A stretch of DNA of 64,000 nucleotides from NCBI GenBank assembly GCA_021324755.1, contig JAJPIL010000014.1, positions 434,001-498,000 on the forward strand. The letters run 5' to 3'. Both the position numbers and the translations under genes were made by a program. Source of the stretch: Pseudomonadota bacterium. GTDB taxonomy: Bacteria; Desulfobacterota; Binatia; Binatales; Binataceae. The notes beneath the pieces are model-generated. The model made no database searches. It was not told where the DNA came from and saw only the letters and a list, made by a program, of their open reading frames with translations. Shown here piece after piece: positions 55,659 to 64,000 of this stretch. Every line of letters starts with the position of its first letter. Position 1 is the stretch's first letter.

Positions 55659-56138
55659 CTACGTCGTCTCGAGCCGTTTCGCCGGCGGGCGCATCGCGTA
55701 TATCCGCGTAAGCTTTACTTCGAATTCGACCACGTAGCGCTCTTTTCCCGAACGGCCCGGTCGCGCTGGTCTTCGGCTTCCAGGAACCTCTGCCGCTCGT
55801 CCGTAAATGATCACTACCGCGCCTCGATTGTCCCAGGTCGTAAAGGCGACCCGGGGATTGGTGTGTAGGTCGCTACGCCGCACCGCGTTCTCGTACACAA
55901 ACACGCGCAGGCTCGCACCCTTAAGCCGCGCATGCACCGGCGCAATATGCGGTTGCCCATTTGTCCCAACCGTCGCCATCGCGACTAGCGAAACATTGCG
56001 CCAAAATTCTTGCAGCTCCTGGGCTGTCATCTGCCGCTCAGGATATGCGACAGAATCGGCAACTGCGGGCGTCGCCGTTCTGACACTTTTTTCAATTAAA
56101 CTGTCAATCGCCTCTAAATTGATTTCGTCTGCCTTCAT
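55659..56138 (-). CDS. Pyridoxamine 5'-phosphate oxidase-family (FMN split-barrel) protein
   Basis: A 159-residue protein from the ATG at 56138. The split barrel is visible in VSLVAMATVGTNGQPHIAPV, LRVFVYENAVRRSDLHTNPRV and FTTWDNRGAVVIIYGRAAEV; the last part ends in a KLTRIYAM strand. It probably binds FMN or F420; substrate unknown. The frame is open 45 codons further upstream without a clear ribosome site, so longer forms are possible. It lies 110 bp downstream of the MFS gene's start region, on the same strand. Confidence 0.8.
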   Translation of the reverse strand: MKADEINLEAIDSLIEKSVRTATPAVADSVAYPERQMTAQELQEFWRNVSLVAMATVGTNGQPHIAPVHARLKGASLRVFVYENAVRRSDLHTNPRVAFTTWDNRGAVVIIYGRAAEVPGSRRPARPGRSGKERYVVEFEVKLTRIYAMRPPAKRLETT

Positions 56139-56461
56139 GATATTCGCAGTACCCTTACGCCTCATCGCGCCGGGCAAAAGTCTCGTTCGGATTCTCCTAT
56201 AAAAGTCGCCAGCTTTCCATCTAACAATAGGTTGCCCGTGTGGCGGAAGCTCGGTCCCGACCGAGCCCGGCAAAACCTCAAGTGATGTTGCGCAGGCAAG
56301 CGCGCTGTCGGTTTATGCTAAAACAGTCCTTACGCCGGATTGGCTGTGCGGTGTCGCACCCAGCCGCCCGCCGGTATACGCTATAAAAAGACTTTAAGCG
56401 ATCGGGACCGATGCGTAAGCCTGTCGGGGAGGTTCGATCGCGAGTCGTTAGGATTGTCATC
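56139..56461. other. 323-bp divergent gap before the crotonase-fold gene
   Basis: Likely promoter region for both neighbours. In-frame extensions of both genes enter it (to 56273 on minus, from 56411 on plus) but lack ribosome sites. Nothing else is recognised. Confidence 0.45.
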
Positions 56462-57262
56462 ATGAGCGGTACAGACGAAAAATCTCCTGTGCTCGAGCGC
56501 CGCGAGCCGCCATTAGGGTGGATCTTGCTGAATCGGCCAGAGGTTCGCAACGCACTTGACCTGCGTACCTGGAGGCAACTCGCGCAAAGCTTCGCCTCGC
56601 TGGAAGCCGATCCCCAGATACGCGTGATCATAATTCGCGGTGTCACGGCTGAGGCGTTCGTCGCCGGTGCGGACATTTCAGAGTTTCCGCGGCTTCGAAG
56701 CAACCCTGAGCAGGCGCGCGAATACGAAAAGGCACCCGGCCGCGTAGTTGAAGCGCTGATACGGTCGGCTAAGCCCGTGATCGCGATGATATCCGGGTTC
56801 TGTCTGGGTGGCGGCGTGCAACTTGCGTTGGCGTGCGATGTTAAGTTCGCTGCTCGCAAAACGCGATTCGGCATTCCGGCCGCGCGCTTAGGGCTTGCGT
56901 ACCCGCCGCAGGCCGTGCGCATGCTGGTCACGACGGTCGGGGCCGCCCACGCGCGCGATATCTTGTTGTCGGGTCGCCAGTTCGATGCCGATGAGGCGCT
57001 GGCGATGGGGCTGATAAATCGGGTGTTCGAGCCTGAAGTTTTGGAGGCGGAAACGCGCAACTATGCGCTTGCGCTGGCGCGCAATGCCCCGCTGAGCATC
57101 GCTGCGGCGAAAGCAGCCGTTGCCTACGCGTGCGGACTGGAAGGTGCGGCGGACGCGGCTGAGGTCGAGAACATGATGTGGCGAAGCTTCGACAGTCAGG
57201 ATTATCAGGAAGGCGTGCGGGCCTTTCTGGAAAAGCGCGCTCCTAACTTTGTTGGCAAGTGA
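56462..57262 (+). CDS. Enoyl-CoA hydratase/isomerase (crotonase) family protein lacking the hydratase glutamates
   Basis: A 266-residue crotonase fold: GWILLNRPEVRNALD, oxyanion-hole segments FVAGADISEF and GFCLGGGVQLALACD. The two catalytic glutamates of true hydratases are replaced: Q stands where E is expected after GGG, and alanine in GIPAARLGLAYPP. The tyrosine in LGLAY sits where methylmalonyl-CoA decarboxylase (YgfG/ScpB) has its active tyrosine. The gene lies upstream of propionyl-CoA carboxylase and mutase genes, so an acyl-CoA decarboxylase or other crotonase activity is plausible. The ATG at 56462 has AGGA 8 nt upstream. Confidence 0.85.
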   Translation: MSGTDEKSPVLERREPPLGWILLNRPEVRNALDLRTWRQLAQSFASLEADPQIRVIIIRGVTAEAFVAGADISEFPRLRSNPEQAREYEKAPGRVVEALIRSAKPVIAMISGFCLGGGVQLALACDVKFAARKTRFGIPAARLGLAYPPQAVRMLVTTVGAAHARDILLSGRQFDADEALAMGLINRVFEPEVLEAETRNYALALARNAPLSIAAAKAAVAYACGLEGAADAAEVENMMWRSFDSQDYQEGVRAFLEKRAPNFVGK

Positions 57263-57799
57263 ATGAGAGCGCGGAAAATCTGGGCACGAGCTTGTGGCGC
57301 TTTTGCTTGGCCGCGCCCGAATTTTCTCGTTGCAGGGCCCAGCCAGGCGATGCCTGTTCTATGCCTACTGCTGGTTTTATCGAGTTTGGTGGGGTGCGCC
57401 GATCCTCGTTATTGGGTGGACGTGGTCGGTCCCAATAACGTGATTCGCGCTAGGGTCAGCGTGGAGATTGCGAATACTCCGGAGCAGCGCACTTTAGGGC
57501 TGATGTATAGGCACACGCTGGCTGAAGATGCCGGGATGTTGTTCGTGTTTAAGGCGCCGGCGCGTGTGAGCTTCTGGATGAAGAACACGCTTATTCCGCT
57601 CGATATTATTTTTGCCGACGCCGACGGCAAGATCATAGGCATCGTGCGTAACGCCGAACCACTTTCGGAGCGATGGTTGAGCGTGGATGGGCTTTCGAAG
57701 TACGTGCTCGAGGTCAACGCAGGATTTTGTGCGCGGCACGGTATCGTACCTGGCGACAGATTAGAGTTCGCCGGCTTTAAGCCCGAAGCTCAAAGTTGA
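57263..57799 (+). CDS. DUF192 family lipoprotein
   Basis: A 178-residue protein starting directly at the upstream stop codon. A hydrophobic stretch with the lipobox LSSLVGC (cysteine near residue 45) suggests a lipoprotein. The DUF192 domain follows, with ARVSVEIANTPEQRTLGLMY, GMLFVF, VSFWMKNTLIPLDIIF and the C-terminal YVLEVNAGFCARHGI. Function is unknown. The ATG at 57350 would give a shorter signal lacking positive charges, so I keep the long form. It is probably co-transcribed with the crotonase-like gene. Confidence 0.85.
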   Translation: MRARKIWARACGAFAWPRPNFLVAGPSQAMPVLCLLLVLSSLVGCADPRYWVDVVGPNNVIRARVSVEIANTPEQRTLGLMYRHTLAEDAGMLFVFKAPARVSFWMKNTLIPLDIIFADADGKIIGIVRNAEPLSERWLSVDGLSKYVLEVNAGFCARHGIVPGDRLEFAGFKPEAQS

Positions 57800-58019
57800 C
57801 GATTTTTAAAGCGAATTGGCTTAAGCTTGCGGCGATTGTTAGTAGTGGTGTTTAAAATTTGGGGGCTAATTGCTGCGACCGGCTCGACGAACCCAGTTCG
57901 GGTCGACGACTTCGAGCTGGTCTCAGTGGCGTCGTGGGTACACGATCGATCTTAGCTGCACCCGTGTTTGCTATACCTCTACTTGGCGATTTTGAAGATG
58001 AGGATTCGGAAAGGGGCTT

Positions 58020-59570
58020 ATGGGACTTAAAGAGAACATAGAGCGGATGGAGGAACTCTCGCGGCTTGCGGAAGCGGGAGGCGGCAAAGAGCGGCTGGAG
58101 CGTCAACGTCAGGCGGGCAAAATGACCGCTCGGGAGCGGATCGAGTATTTGCTCGATCCCAATACGTTTGTTGAGCTCGATAAGTTCAAAACCCACCGAT
58201 GCTCGGACTTCGGCATGGACAAGCGCAAAATTCCTGGCGACGGCGTGGTTACGGGCTATGGCCGGATTGACGGTCGACAGGTTTTCGTCTTCTCGCAAGA
58301 CTTCACCGTCTTTGGCGGCAGCTTGTCTGGAGCGTTTGCCGAAAAGGTATGCAAGATAATGGACCTTGCGATGAAGACAGGGTGTCCCGTGATCGGGCTC
58401 AACGATTCGGGTGGAGCGCGAATTCAGGAAGGCGTGGTTTCGCTTGCCGGCTATGCCGAGATCTTTTTGCGCAATACGCTTGCTTCAGGCGTTATTCCCC
58501 AGATCTCGGTCATAATGGGTCCGTGCGCGGGCGGTGCAGTTTACTCGCCGGCGATTACCGACTTCATTCTGATGGTGCGTAACACCTCCTATATGTTTAT
58601 CACGGGCCCCGACGTGATTCGGGCCACCACGCACGAGGAAGTTTCGATGGAAGAGCTGGGTGGCGCAGACACCCATTCCACGCGCTCTGGTGTGTGTCAC
58701 CTCGAAGCTGACGATGATCGCTCGGCCTTGTCGATGGTGCGCGAGCTTCTGTCCTTCATACCATCGAACAACGTCGAAGACCCGCCCTTTAAGTTCAGCG
58801 GCGACGATCCCGAGCGGCGCGATCCCCAGCTTGACTCGATCGTTCCCGAAAATCCGAACAAACCGTACGACATCAGGGAGATAATCCATCGCGTGGTCGA
58901 CGACGGCTACTTTTTCGAACTTCAAAAATACTATGCCCAAAACATCGTAATCGGCTTTGCGCGCTTGGGCGGATACGCCGTGGGAGTTGTGGGTAATCAA
59001 CCCGCGGTGTTGGCCGGCTGTTTGGATATCGATGCCTCGGTCAAGGCGGCGCGCTTCGTTCGTTTCTGCGACTGCTTCAACATTCCGATTGTCACCTTTG
59101 TCGACGTCCCAGGCTTTTTACCAGGCACGGCCCAGGAGTTCGGCGGCATCATCAAGCACGGCGCCAAGCTTCTTTACGCTTATTGTGAAGCCACGGTCCC
59201 CAAGGTCACCGTCATTACCCGCAAAGCGTACGGGGGAGCCTACGACGTGATGTCATCGAAACACATTCGCGGCGATTTTAATTTCGCCTACCCGACGGCG
59301 GAGATCGCGGTGATGGGGCCCGAGGGAGCCGTTAACATCATCTTTCGCAACGAGATCGAGCGCGCCAAAGACCCCGAGGCCGAGCGCGCACGTCTGGTCG
59401 AAGAGTATCGGCGGACGTTCGCCAATCCGTTCAAAGCGGCCGAGCTTGGCTATATCGACGAGGTGATAATGCCGCGCGATACAAGGCCGCGGCTTATCAC
59501 AGCGCTTAGGGCACTTGAAAACAAGCGCGACAAGAATCCGCCGCGCAAACACGGTAATATTCCGCTTTAG
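58020..59570 (+). CDS. pccB: Acyl-CoA carboxyltransferase, probably propionyl-CoA carboxylase beta subunit
   Basis: A 516-residue carboxyltransferase. It has the N-terminal [14 protein letters not shown] helix, [19 protein letters not shown], the acyl-CoA pocket [37 protein letters not shown], and the C-terminal biotin-side domain with [22 protein letters not shown] and [10 protein letters not shown]. It transfers carboxyl from biotin to propionyl-CoA. Gene context (biotin carboxylase, biotin carrier, methylmalonyl-CoA mutase) supports propionyl- over acetyl-CoA; acetyl/propionyl dual specificity is possible. Confidence 0.93.
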   Translation: MGLKENIERMEELSRLAEAGGGKERLERQRQAGKMTARERIEYLLDPNTFVELDKFKTHRCSDFGMDKRKIPGDGVVTGYGRIDGRQVFVFSQDFTVFGGSLSGAFAEKVCKIMDLAMKTGCPVIGLNDSGGARIQEGVVSLAGYAEIFLRNTLASGVIPQISVIMGPCAGGAVYSPAITDFILMVRNTSYMFITGPDVIRATTHEEVSMEELGGADTHSTRSGVCHLEADDDRSALSMVRELLSFIPSNNVEDPPFKFSGDDPERRDPQLDSIVPENPNKPYDIREIIHRVVDDGYFFELQKYYAQNIVIGFARLGGYAVGVVGNQPAVLAGCLDIDASVKAARFVRFCDCFNIPIVTFVDVPGFLPGTAQEFGGIIKHGAKLLYAYCEATVPKVTVITRKAYGGAYDVMSSKHIRGDFNFAYPTAEIAVMGPEGAVNIIFRNEIERAKDPEAERARLVEEYRRTFANPFKAAELGYIDEVIMPRDTRPRLITALRALENKRDKNPPRKHGNIPL

Positions 59571-59664
59571 AGCGCTTGCGGCGTATCGACGAAGGCGGGC
59601 ATGTGTCTGAGCGGATGGGTTGCGCGGATTGAATAGCTGGTCTGATTCACGAGGGATAAGGTCG

Positions 59665-61185
59665 ATGTTTAAGCGCATACTGATCGCCAACCGCGGCGAG
59701 ATTGCGGTAAGAGTGATTCGCGCCTGTAGGGAGTTGGGAATCGAGGCGGTTGCGGTTTACTCCGAGGCTGACCGCAGCGCCTTGCACGTCCGCGAAGCAG
59801 ATCTTGCAGTGCCAATCGGGCCTGCCCCTGCGGCTGAAAGCTACCTGAGAATCGACCGGATAATCGATGCGGCCAAAAGGACCGGAGCCGAGGCGATTCA
59901 TCCGGGCTATGGCTTTCTTGCCGAAAACGCAGAGTTTGCTCGTGCCGCGGCCAGGGCAGGAGTGAAATTTATCGGGCCAAGCCCCGAGGCGATCGAAAAA
60001 ATGGGCGACAAGGTCGAGGCGCGCAAGCTGATGCAAGCGGCGGGCGTGCCAGTAACGCCCGGTTCTCCAGACACGTTAGAAAGCGAGGAAGAAGTGCGTG
60101 CCTATGTAAAGAAGCTCGGCCTTCCGGTTTTGCTCAAGGCTGCGGCAGGGGGCGGCGGCAAAGGTATGCGCCTTATCGAGCAAGAAAAAGACATCCCGGA
60201 AGCCGTGCGCCGCGTGGTGAGCGAGGCCAAGGCCTCCTTTGGGGACGGGCGCTTTTATCTGGAAAAGTTTCTTCGTCGGCCCCGCCATATAGAGGTGCAA
60301 GTGTTCGCCGATACTTTCGGCAACACCGTGCATCTGGGCGAACGCGAGTGCTCAATCCAGCGACGCCATCAAAAACTAGTCGAAGAGTCGCCGTCGCCAT
60401 TCCTTACGCCGGAGATGCGCGAGCGGATGGGAGAAGTCGCGGTGCGGGCGGCCAAGGCGGTCGGCTATGTCGGCGCTGGCACGATAGAGTTTTTGGTCGA
60501 CGCTGAGCGCAACTTTTATTTCATGGAGATGAACACGCGAATCCAAGTAGAGCATCCGGTGACCGAAATGGTTACCGGCTTCGATCTGGTGAAAGCTCAA
60601 ATCGAAGTCGCTGCAGGGCGGCCGCTGCCTTTTACCCAGCGCGACATAAGTCAGCGGGGATGGGCTATCGAGTGCAGGATTTACGCCGAGGACCCGGCCA
60701 ACGGATTTGCCGCGGCGCCGGGACAGATCAGCTGGCTTAAAGCGCCAGAAGGGCCCGGCGTGCGTCACGATTGCGGCGTGTACGCTGGCGGTGAAGTCTC
60801 AAACTACTACGACCCGCTCATCTCAAAGCTGCTCGTATGGGGCCGAGACCGCTCCGAGGCGCTCGCCCGGATGCGTCGGGCGCTGGATGAGTTCGAAATC
60901 GCTGGCACCCTGACCACTAACCTCGACTTCCATCGCTGGCTATTGCGCCATCCGCGCTTTATCGCTGGCGATATCGATACCCACTTTCTCGACCAGGAGT
61001 ACCGGCCTAGCGTGCTTGCGAGCTCGTCAAAACTCGACGATCCCGTCGAGCTCGCGGCGGTTTTAGCCGCGGCCTGGAGCAGCGAATATGCCGTTGCGCG
61101 GCACGATGGAGTCGGCGGCGGAAAAACTGACCGGGCGGGATCGATGTGGAAGATGGCGGGCCGGTTCGAGCTGATGCGCCCGTAG
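59665..61185 (+). CDS. pccA: Biotin carboxylase subunit of acyl-CoA carboxylase
   Basis: A 506-residue ATP-grasp biotin carboxylase. It shows FKRILIANRGEIAVRVIRAC, HPGYGFLAENAEFA, the glycine-rich loop KAAAGGGGKGMRL, ERECSIQRRHQKLVEESPS and FMEMNTRIQVEHPVTEMVTG with catalytic residues. The C-terminal extension after the BC domain lacks a biotin site, which is supplied by the next gene. The ATG at 59665 follows GAGG; a longer frame from 59620 is unlikely. It carboxylates biotin with bicarbonate and ATP. Confidence 0.94.
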   Translation: MFKRILIANRGEIAVRVIRACRELGIEAVAVYSEADRSALHVREADLAVPIGPAPAAESYLRIDRIIDAAKRTGAEAIHPGYGFLAENAEFARAAARAGVKFIGPSPEAIEKMGDKVEARKLMQAAGVPVTPGSPDTLESEEEVRAYVKKLGLPVLLKAAAGGGGKGMRLIEQEKDIPEAVRRVVSEAKASFGDGRFYLEKFLRRPRHIEVQVFADTFGNTVHLGERECSIQRRHQKLVEESPSPFLTPEMRERMGEVAVRAAKAVGYVGAGTIEFLVDAERNFYFMEMNTRIQVEHPVTEMVTGFDLVKAQIEVAAGRPLPFTQRDISQRGWAIECRIYAEDPANGFAAAPGQISWLKAPEGPGVRHDCGVYAGGEVSNYYDPLISKLLVWGRDRSEALARMRRALDEFEIAGTLTTNLDFHRWLLRHPRFIAGDIDTHFLDQEYRPSVLASSSKLDDPVELAAVLAAAWSSEYAVARHDGVGGGKTDRAGSMWKMAGRFELMRP

Positions 61186-61202
61186 ATCAGCGGAGGTAGA
61201 AG

Positions 61203-61700
61203 GTGCGCTATTTCGTTTCGGTGGACGGCACAGAACACGAGTTGGTGGTGGAAAGCGTCAAGGGCAACGAGGTCGTTCTGACACTTGGTGAGCGACGTTT
61301 CGAAGCATCGGTGATAAACGTGGCGCCAAACGCGTTTTCGGTGCTGGTCGACGGCCGCTCATTTGACCTTCTGGTAAGCCGCGTCGGTCGGGAGCTCATT
61401 GTTTCTTCGCGCAATGGGTCGAGGCGCGTAAGCTTTGCCAGCGCTCGCGGCGCGTCGCGCGGTGCCGCCGTCGGTGCCGGTGCGGGTCGACTCGAACTTC
61501 GAGCGATGATGCCAGGACGAGTGGTGGACGTGATGGTTGCACCCGGCGACGAGGTCGAGGCTGAGCAGGGAATCGTCGTGATCGAGGCGATGAAGATGGA
61601 AAACGAAGTCAAAACCCCGAAAACCGGAAAAGTGCTCGAGGTACGCGTGCGCCAAGGTCAAACCGTGGAGAAGGGAGACCTTCTTGCGGTAATTGAGTAA
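61203..61700 (+). CDS. Biotin carboxyl carrier protein of acyl-CoA carboxylase
   Basis: A 165-residue protein with an N-terminal linker beta domain and a C-terminal biotinyl domain. The biotin lysine is in the canonical EAMKMENEV motif (near residue 136). It shuttles carboxybiotin between the biotin carboxylase and the carboxyltransferase. The start is GTG with GGAGGTAGAAG upstream. It lies 17 nt after pccA and 21 nt before mutA. Confidence 0.94.
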   Translation: MRYFVSVDGTEHELVVESVKGNEVVLTLGERRFEASVINVAPNAFSVLVDGRSFDLLVSRVGRELIVSSRNGSRRVSFASARGASRGAAVGAGAGRLELRAMMPGRVVDVMVAPGDEVEAEQGIVVIEAMKMENEVKTPKTGKVLEVRVRQGQTVEKGDLLAVIE

Positions 61701-61721
61701 TCGTTCGAGGCGGTCAAGACA

Positions 61722-63401
61722 ATGCGTTATGCACAAGAGCAAAAGCAGCCTAATTCGCAGAACCCGCGTGACAAAGCGCCTTCGACTAGCGTAGGTGAAA
61801 GCCGCGCAGGCGAGCGGCCCTCTCGGTTCGTCACCACCTCGGGGATTGAGATAAAGCGTCTGTACGAGCCGGCTGATTTGGCCGAGTTCGATTACTGGCG
61901 CGAGCTCGGCGAGCCGGGCCGGTTTCCCTTCACGCGGGGTGTCTATCCCACCATGTACCGCGGACGTCTGTGGACGATGCGTCAGTACGCGGGTTTCGGT
62001 ACCGCCGAGGAGTCGAACCGTCGCTATCGCTATCTTTTCGAGCGCGGGCAGACGGGACTCTCTATCGCTTTCGACCTGCCGACACAAATGGGGCGCGACA
62101 GCGACCATCCGATGGCGCGGGGCGAGGTCGGGCGTGTGGGCGTAGCGATCAGTTCGCTGCCCGATATGGAAGTGTTGCTGGACAGTTTGCCTCTCGACAA
62201 GATCTCCACTTCGATGACGATCAACGCCACCGCACCGATTCTGCTTGCGCTCTATTTGGTGGTGGCGGAGCGCCGAGGTGTCCCGTGGAACAAGCTTAGC
62301 GGTACGACCCAGAACGACATTCTCAAGGAGTACATCGCACGCGGCACTTATATCTATCCTCCGCGGCCTTCGATGCGTTTGGTTACAGACGTTATTGCGT
62401 TTACGAGCCGCGAAGTTCCCCATTGGAACCCGATTTCGATCTCCGGCTATCACATGCGCGAGGCGGGCGCGACCGCGGCGCAGGAGCTGGCCTTTACGCT
62501 GGCCAACGCGATCGCGTACGTCGAGGCGGCGATCGAAGCCGGTCTTGAAGTGGATCAGTTCGCGGGCAGACTTTCGTTTTTCTTCAACGTCGACAATAAC
62601 TTTTTCGAGGAGATCGCTAAGTTTCGGGCGGCGCGCCGGATGTGGGCCCGAATCATGAAGGAACGCTTCGGCGCGCGCGAGGAGCGCTCGATGGCGCTCA
62701 GGTTCCATGCGCAAACCTCCGGAGCGTCGTTAACGGCCCAGCAGATCGACAATAATGTGGTGCGAGTTGCGCTTCAGGCGCTGGCTGCCGTCTTAGGCGG
62801 CACTCAGTCGCTCCATACCAACAGCAAGGACGAAGCGTTGGCCCTGCCGACCGAAGAAAGCGCCCTTCTCGCTTTGCGCACTCAGCAGATAATCGCCTAC
62901 GAATCTGGAGTCGCCGATACGGTCGACCCGCTTGCGGGCTCTTATTTCGTCGAAAAGCTCACCAACGAGCTCGAGCTGCGGGCTCAGGAATACATAGCCA
63001 AAATCGACGACCTCGGCGGCGCGATCGCGGCGATCGAAAGCGGCTATATTCAGCGTGAAATTCACGAGGCTGCTTATCGCTACCAATGTCAGATCGAGCG
63101 GCGCGAGCGAATTATCGTGGGCGTCAACGAGTTTGTTAGCGGAACGTACGAAGTGCCCGAAATCCTGCGCGTGGACCCAGAACTCGAAGAGAAGCAAAAA
63201 CGCCGCCTTGCGGAGCTTCGGGCACAGCGCGACAACGCCTCGGTCAAGCGCGCGCTGGAGAAGGTCGAACAGGTGGCGCGCGACGGAGGTAATCTGATGG
63301 TGCCGATTCTCGATGCCGTGCGGGCGCTGGCGACTTTGGGCGAGATCTCGGACGCAATGCGGCGGGTGTTCGGCGAGTACCGTCCCGCGAGCGAGTTTTA
63401 A
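61722..63401 (+). CDS. mutA: Methylmalonyl-CoA mutase large subunit (catalytic barrel only)
   Basis: A 559-residue acyl-CoA mutase TIM barrel. Key pieces are [86 protein letters not shown] and [16 protein letters not shown]. The arginine in IARGTYI corresponds to the carboxylate-binding Arg of methylmalonyl-CoA mutases rather than the Gln of isobutyryl-CoA mutases. No cobalamin-binding (DxHxxG) domain is present, so a separate small subunit is needed and is not in this window. It converts (R)-methylmalonyl-CoA to succinyl-CoA. Confidence 0.92.
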   Translation: MRYAQEQKQPNSQNPRDKAPSTSVGESRAGERPSRFVTTSGIEIKRLYEPADLAEFDYWRELGEPGRFPFTRGVYPTMYRGRLWTMRQYAGFGTAEESNRRYRYLFERGQTGLSIAFDLPTQMGRDSDHPMARGEVGRVGVAISSLPDMEVLLDSLPLDKISTSMTINATAPILLALYLVVAERRGVPWNKLSGTTQNDILKEYIARGTYIYPPRPSMRLVTDVIAFTSREVPHWNPISISGYHMREAGATAAQELAFTLANAIAYVEAAIEAGLEVDQFAGRLSFFFNVDNNFFEEIAKFRAARRMWARIMKERFGAREERSMALRFHAQTSGASLTAQQIDNNVVRVALQALAAVLGGTQSLHTNSKDEALALPTEESALLALRTQQIIAYESGVADTVDPLAGSYFVEKLTNELELRAQEYIAKIDDLGGAIAAIESGYIQREIHEAAYRYQCQIERRERIIVGVNEFVSGTYEVPEILRVDPELEEKQKRRLAELRAQRDNASVKRALEKVEQVARDGGNLMVPILDAVRALATLGEISDAMRRVFGEYRPASEF

Positions 63402-64000
63402 TAAAATCTGCCACTTAAGTTGCCTTAAATGCTGCTTTAGCCTCGACCAGAGCCTTAGGTCTTTTGGTGGGCAACGCAGCGTAAACGCTTGTCTGGTCTA
63501 GAAAGGCTTGCCCTGCCAGTTACGCAATTCTCCGTGCCGGTATGCGAAAAAACACGCTCGAGCTACTCGGAGTATGACGTGTTGCTGCCCCAAGAGGCGG
63601 GCGCTAGTTTTTAGCAGGCTAGGATGGAGCTCGGCTGCGAGGGATAAATTTGTTCTACTTTGTTCAGTGAATGGCTTGCAGGCGCGAAATTGCCTGGTAA
63701 TTTTTGGTTTTGAATAGTGTAGGTTGGTGTGGTTTTAGGCGCCTGCTGGTAACTGGGCAGCATCCGTGTTGGTAGACTTCAATCGCCGCTGCGAGACGAT
63801 CTTGTATCGTTTACGTAGGTTTCGTTTATATTTTAGTTTTAAATTTTGCCTAAGCTAGATTGCTTTACATGGCGTAGCGACTTATCGTGACTGCCAGCTG
63901 AGCAGATTTTCTAACTATCGTTTTTTCGAGGTGGGCGTTAACGATGGGGCCGAAGCCAACGGGCTGCTTCCTAACCAAGGGTGTGGGAAAGCATAGAGAA
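63402..64000. other. 599-bp gene-free stretch to the right edge
   Basis: Nothing recognised. Short frames have no family-like features and base composition becomes more AT-rich toward 63.8 kb, as in a promoter region for a gene beyond the edge. Confidence 0.5.

Noticed and set aside
61359-62714. 451-codon minus-strand ORF
   Set aside because: It is antisense to the biotin carrier and mutase genes, has no domain-like pattern, and reflects codon bias of the real plus-strand genes.
1-64000. CRISPR arrays, insertion sequences, prophage or defence islands
   Set aside because: No regularly spaced repeats, transposase, integrase or nuclease/toxin clusters were found; the gene content is almost wholly core metabolism.

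Overview
The window is a chromosomal segment of a Gram-negative, aerobically respiring bacterium. It looks like a Desulfobacterota/Myxococcota-like or Binatota-like lineage, but taxonomy cannot be fixed from sequence alone. Pointers are the smc-ftsY-zapB-zapA-rny order, LL-diaminopimelate aminotransferase (DapL), type-B succinate dehydrogenase, and an Alternative Complex III operon joined to a caa3-type oxidase. Gene density is high, genes sit in compact operons with 4-nt or TGATG overlaps, and GTG/TTG starts are common. No transposase, phage gene, CRISPR array or rRNA was seen.

Layout. 1-7.9 kb: 3' end of smc, ftsY, the zapB-like/zapA pair, a probable 6S RNA, 5-formyl-THF cyclo-ligase, rny, a ferritin-like protein and an orphan phnM-like amidohydrolase. 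8.0-8.2 kb: tRNA-Gln(CTG) and tRNA-Glu(CTC). 8.5-16 kb (minus): a partial complex I operon, nuoE-H-J-K-L-M-N. 16.7-20.1 kb: GFA-family protein, gpsA, a 75-residue twin zinc-knuckle protein and dapB. 20.1-31.9 kb (minus): one respiratory operon, actA-B-C-D-E-F then ctaC, a fused ctaD-ctaE, subunit IV and ctaG. 32.8-35.2 kb: dapL-folK-transaldolase. 35.7-40.3 kb: peroxiredoxin (minus) and sdhCAB. 40.6-42.8 kb (minus): ispG, an AhpD-like protein and purE. 42.9-53 kb: origin-type cluster with parB-parA, a parS site, rsmG, mnmG and mnmE on the minus strand, divergent from rpmH/rnpA-yidD-yidC-jag on the plus strand. 53.1-56.1 kb (minus): DMT and MFS transporters and a flavin-binding protein. 56.4-63.4 kb: a propionyl-CoA/methylmalonyl-CoA set (crotonase-fold protein, DUF192 lipoprotein, carboxyltransferase, biotin carboxylase, biotin carrier, methylmalonyl-CoA mutase large subunit).

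How it works together. Complex I membrane subunits and succinate dehydrogenase would feed quinone, ActA-F would pass electrons from quinol to cytochrome c or directly to the caa3-type oxidase, and the acyl-CoA module would carry propionyl-CoA to succinyl-CoA. DapB and DapL belong to lysine/meso-DAP synthesis.

The most unusual points are: rpmH lying wholly inside rnpA in another frame, with no canonical rnpA start after it; a complex I operon lacking nuoI, F, G and A-D; a transporter with a histidine-packed tail; a crotonase homologue that has lost both hydratase glutamates beside the methylmalonyl-CoA genes; and an orphan PhnM. I did not find one large obviously new system.
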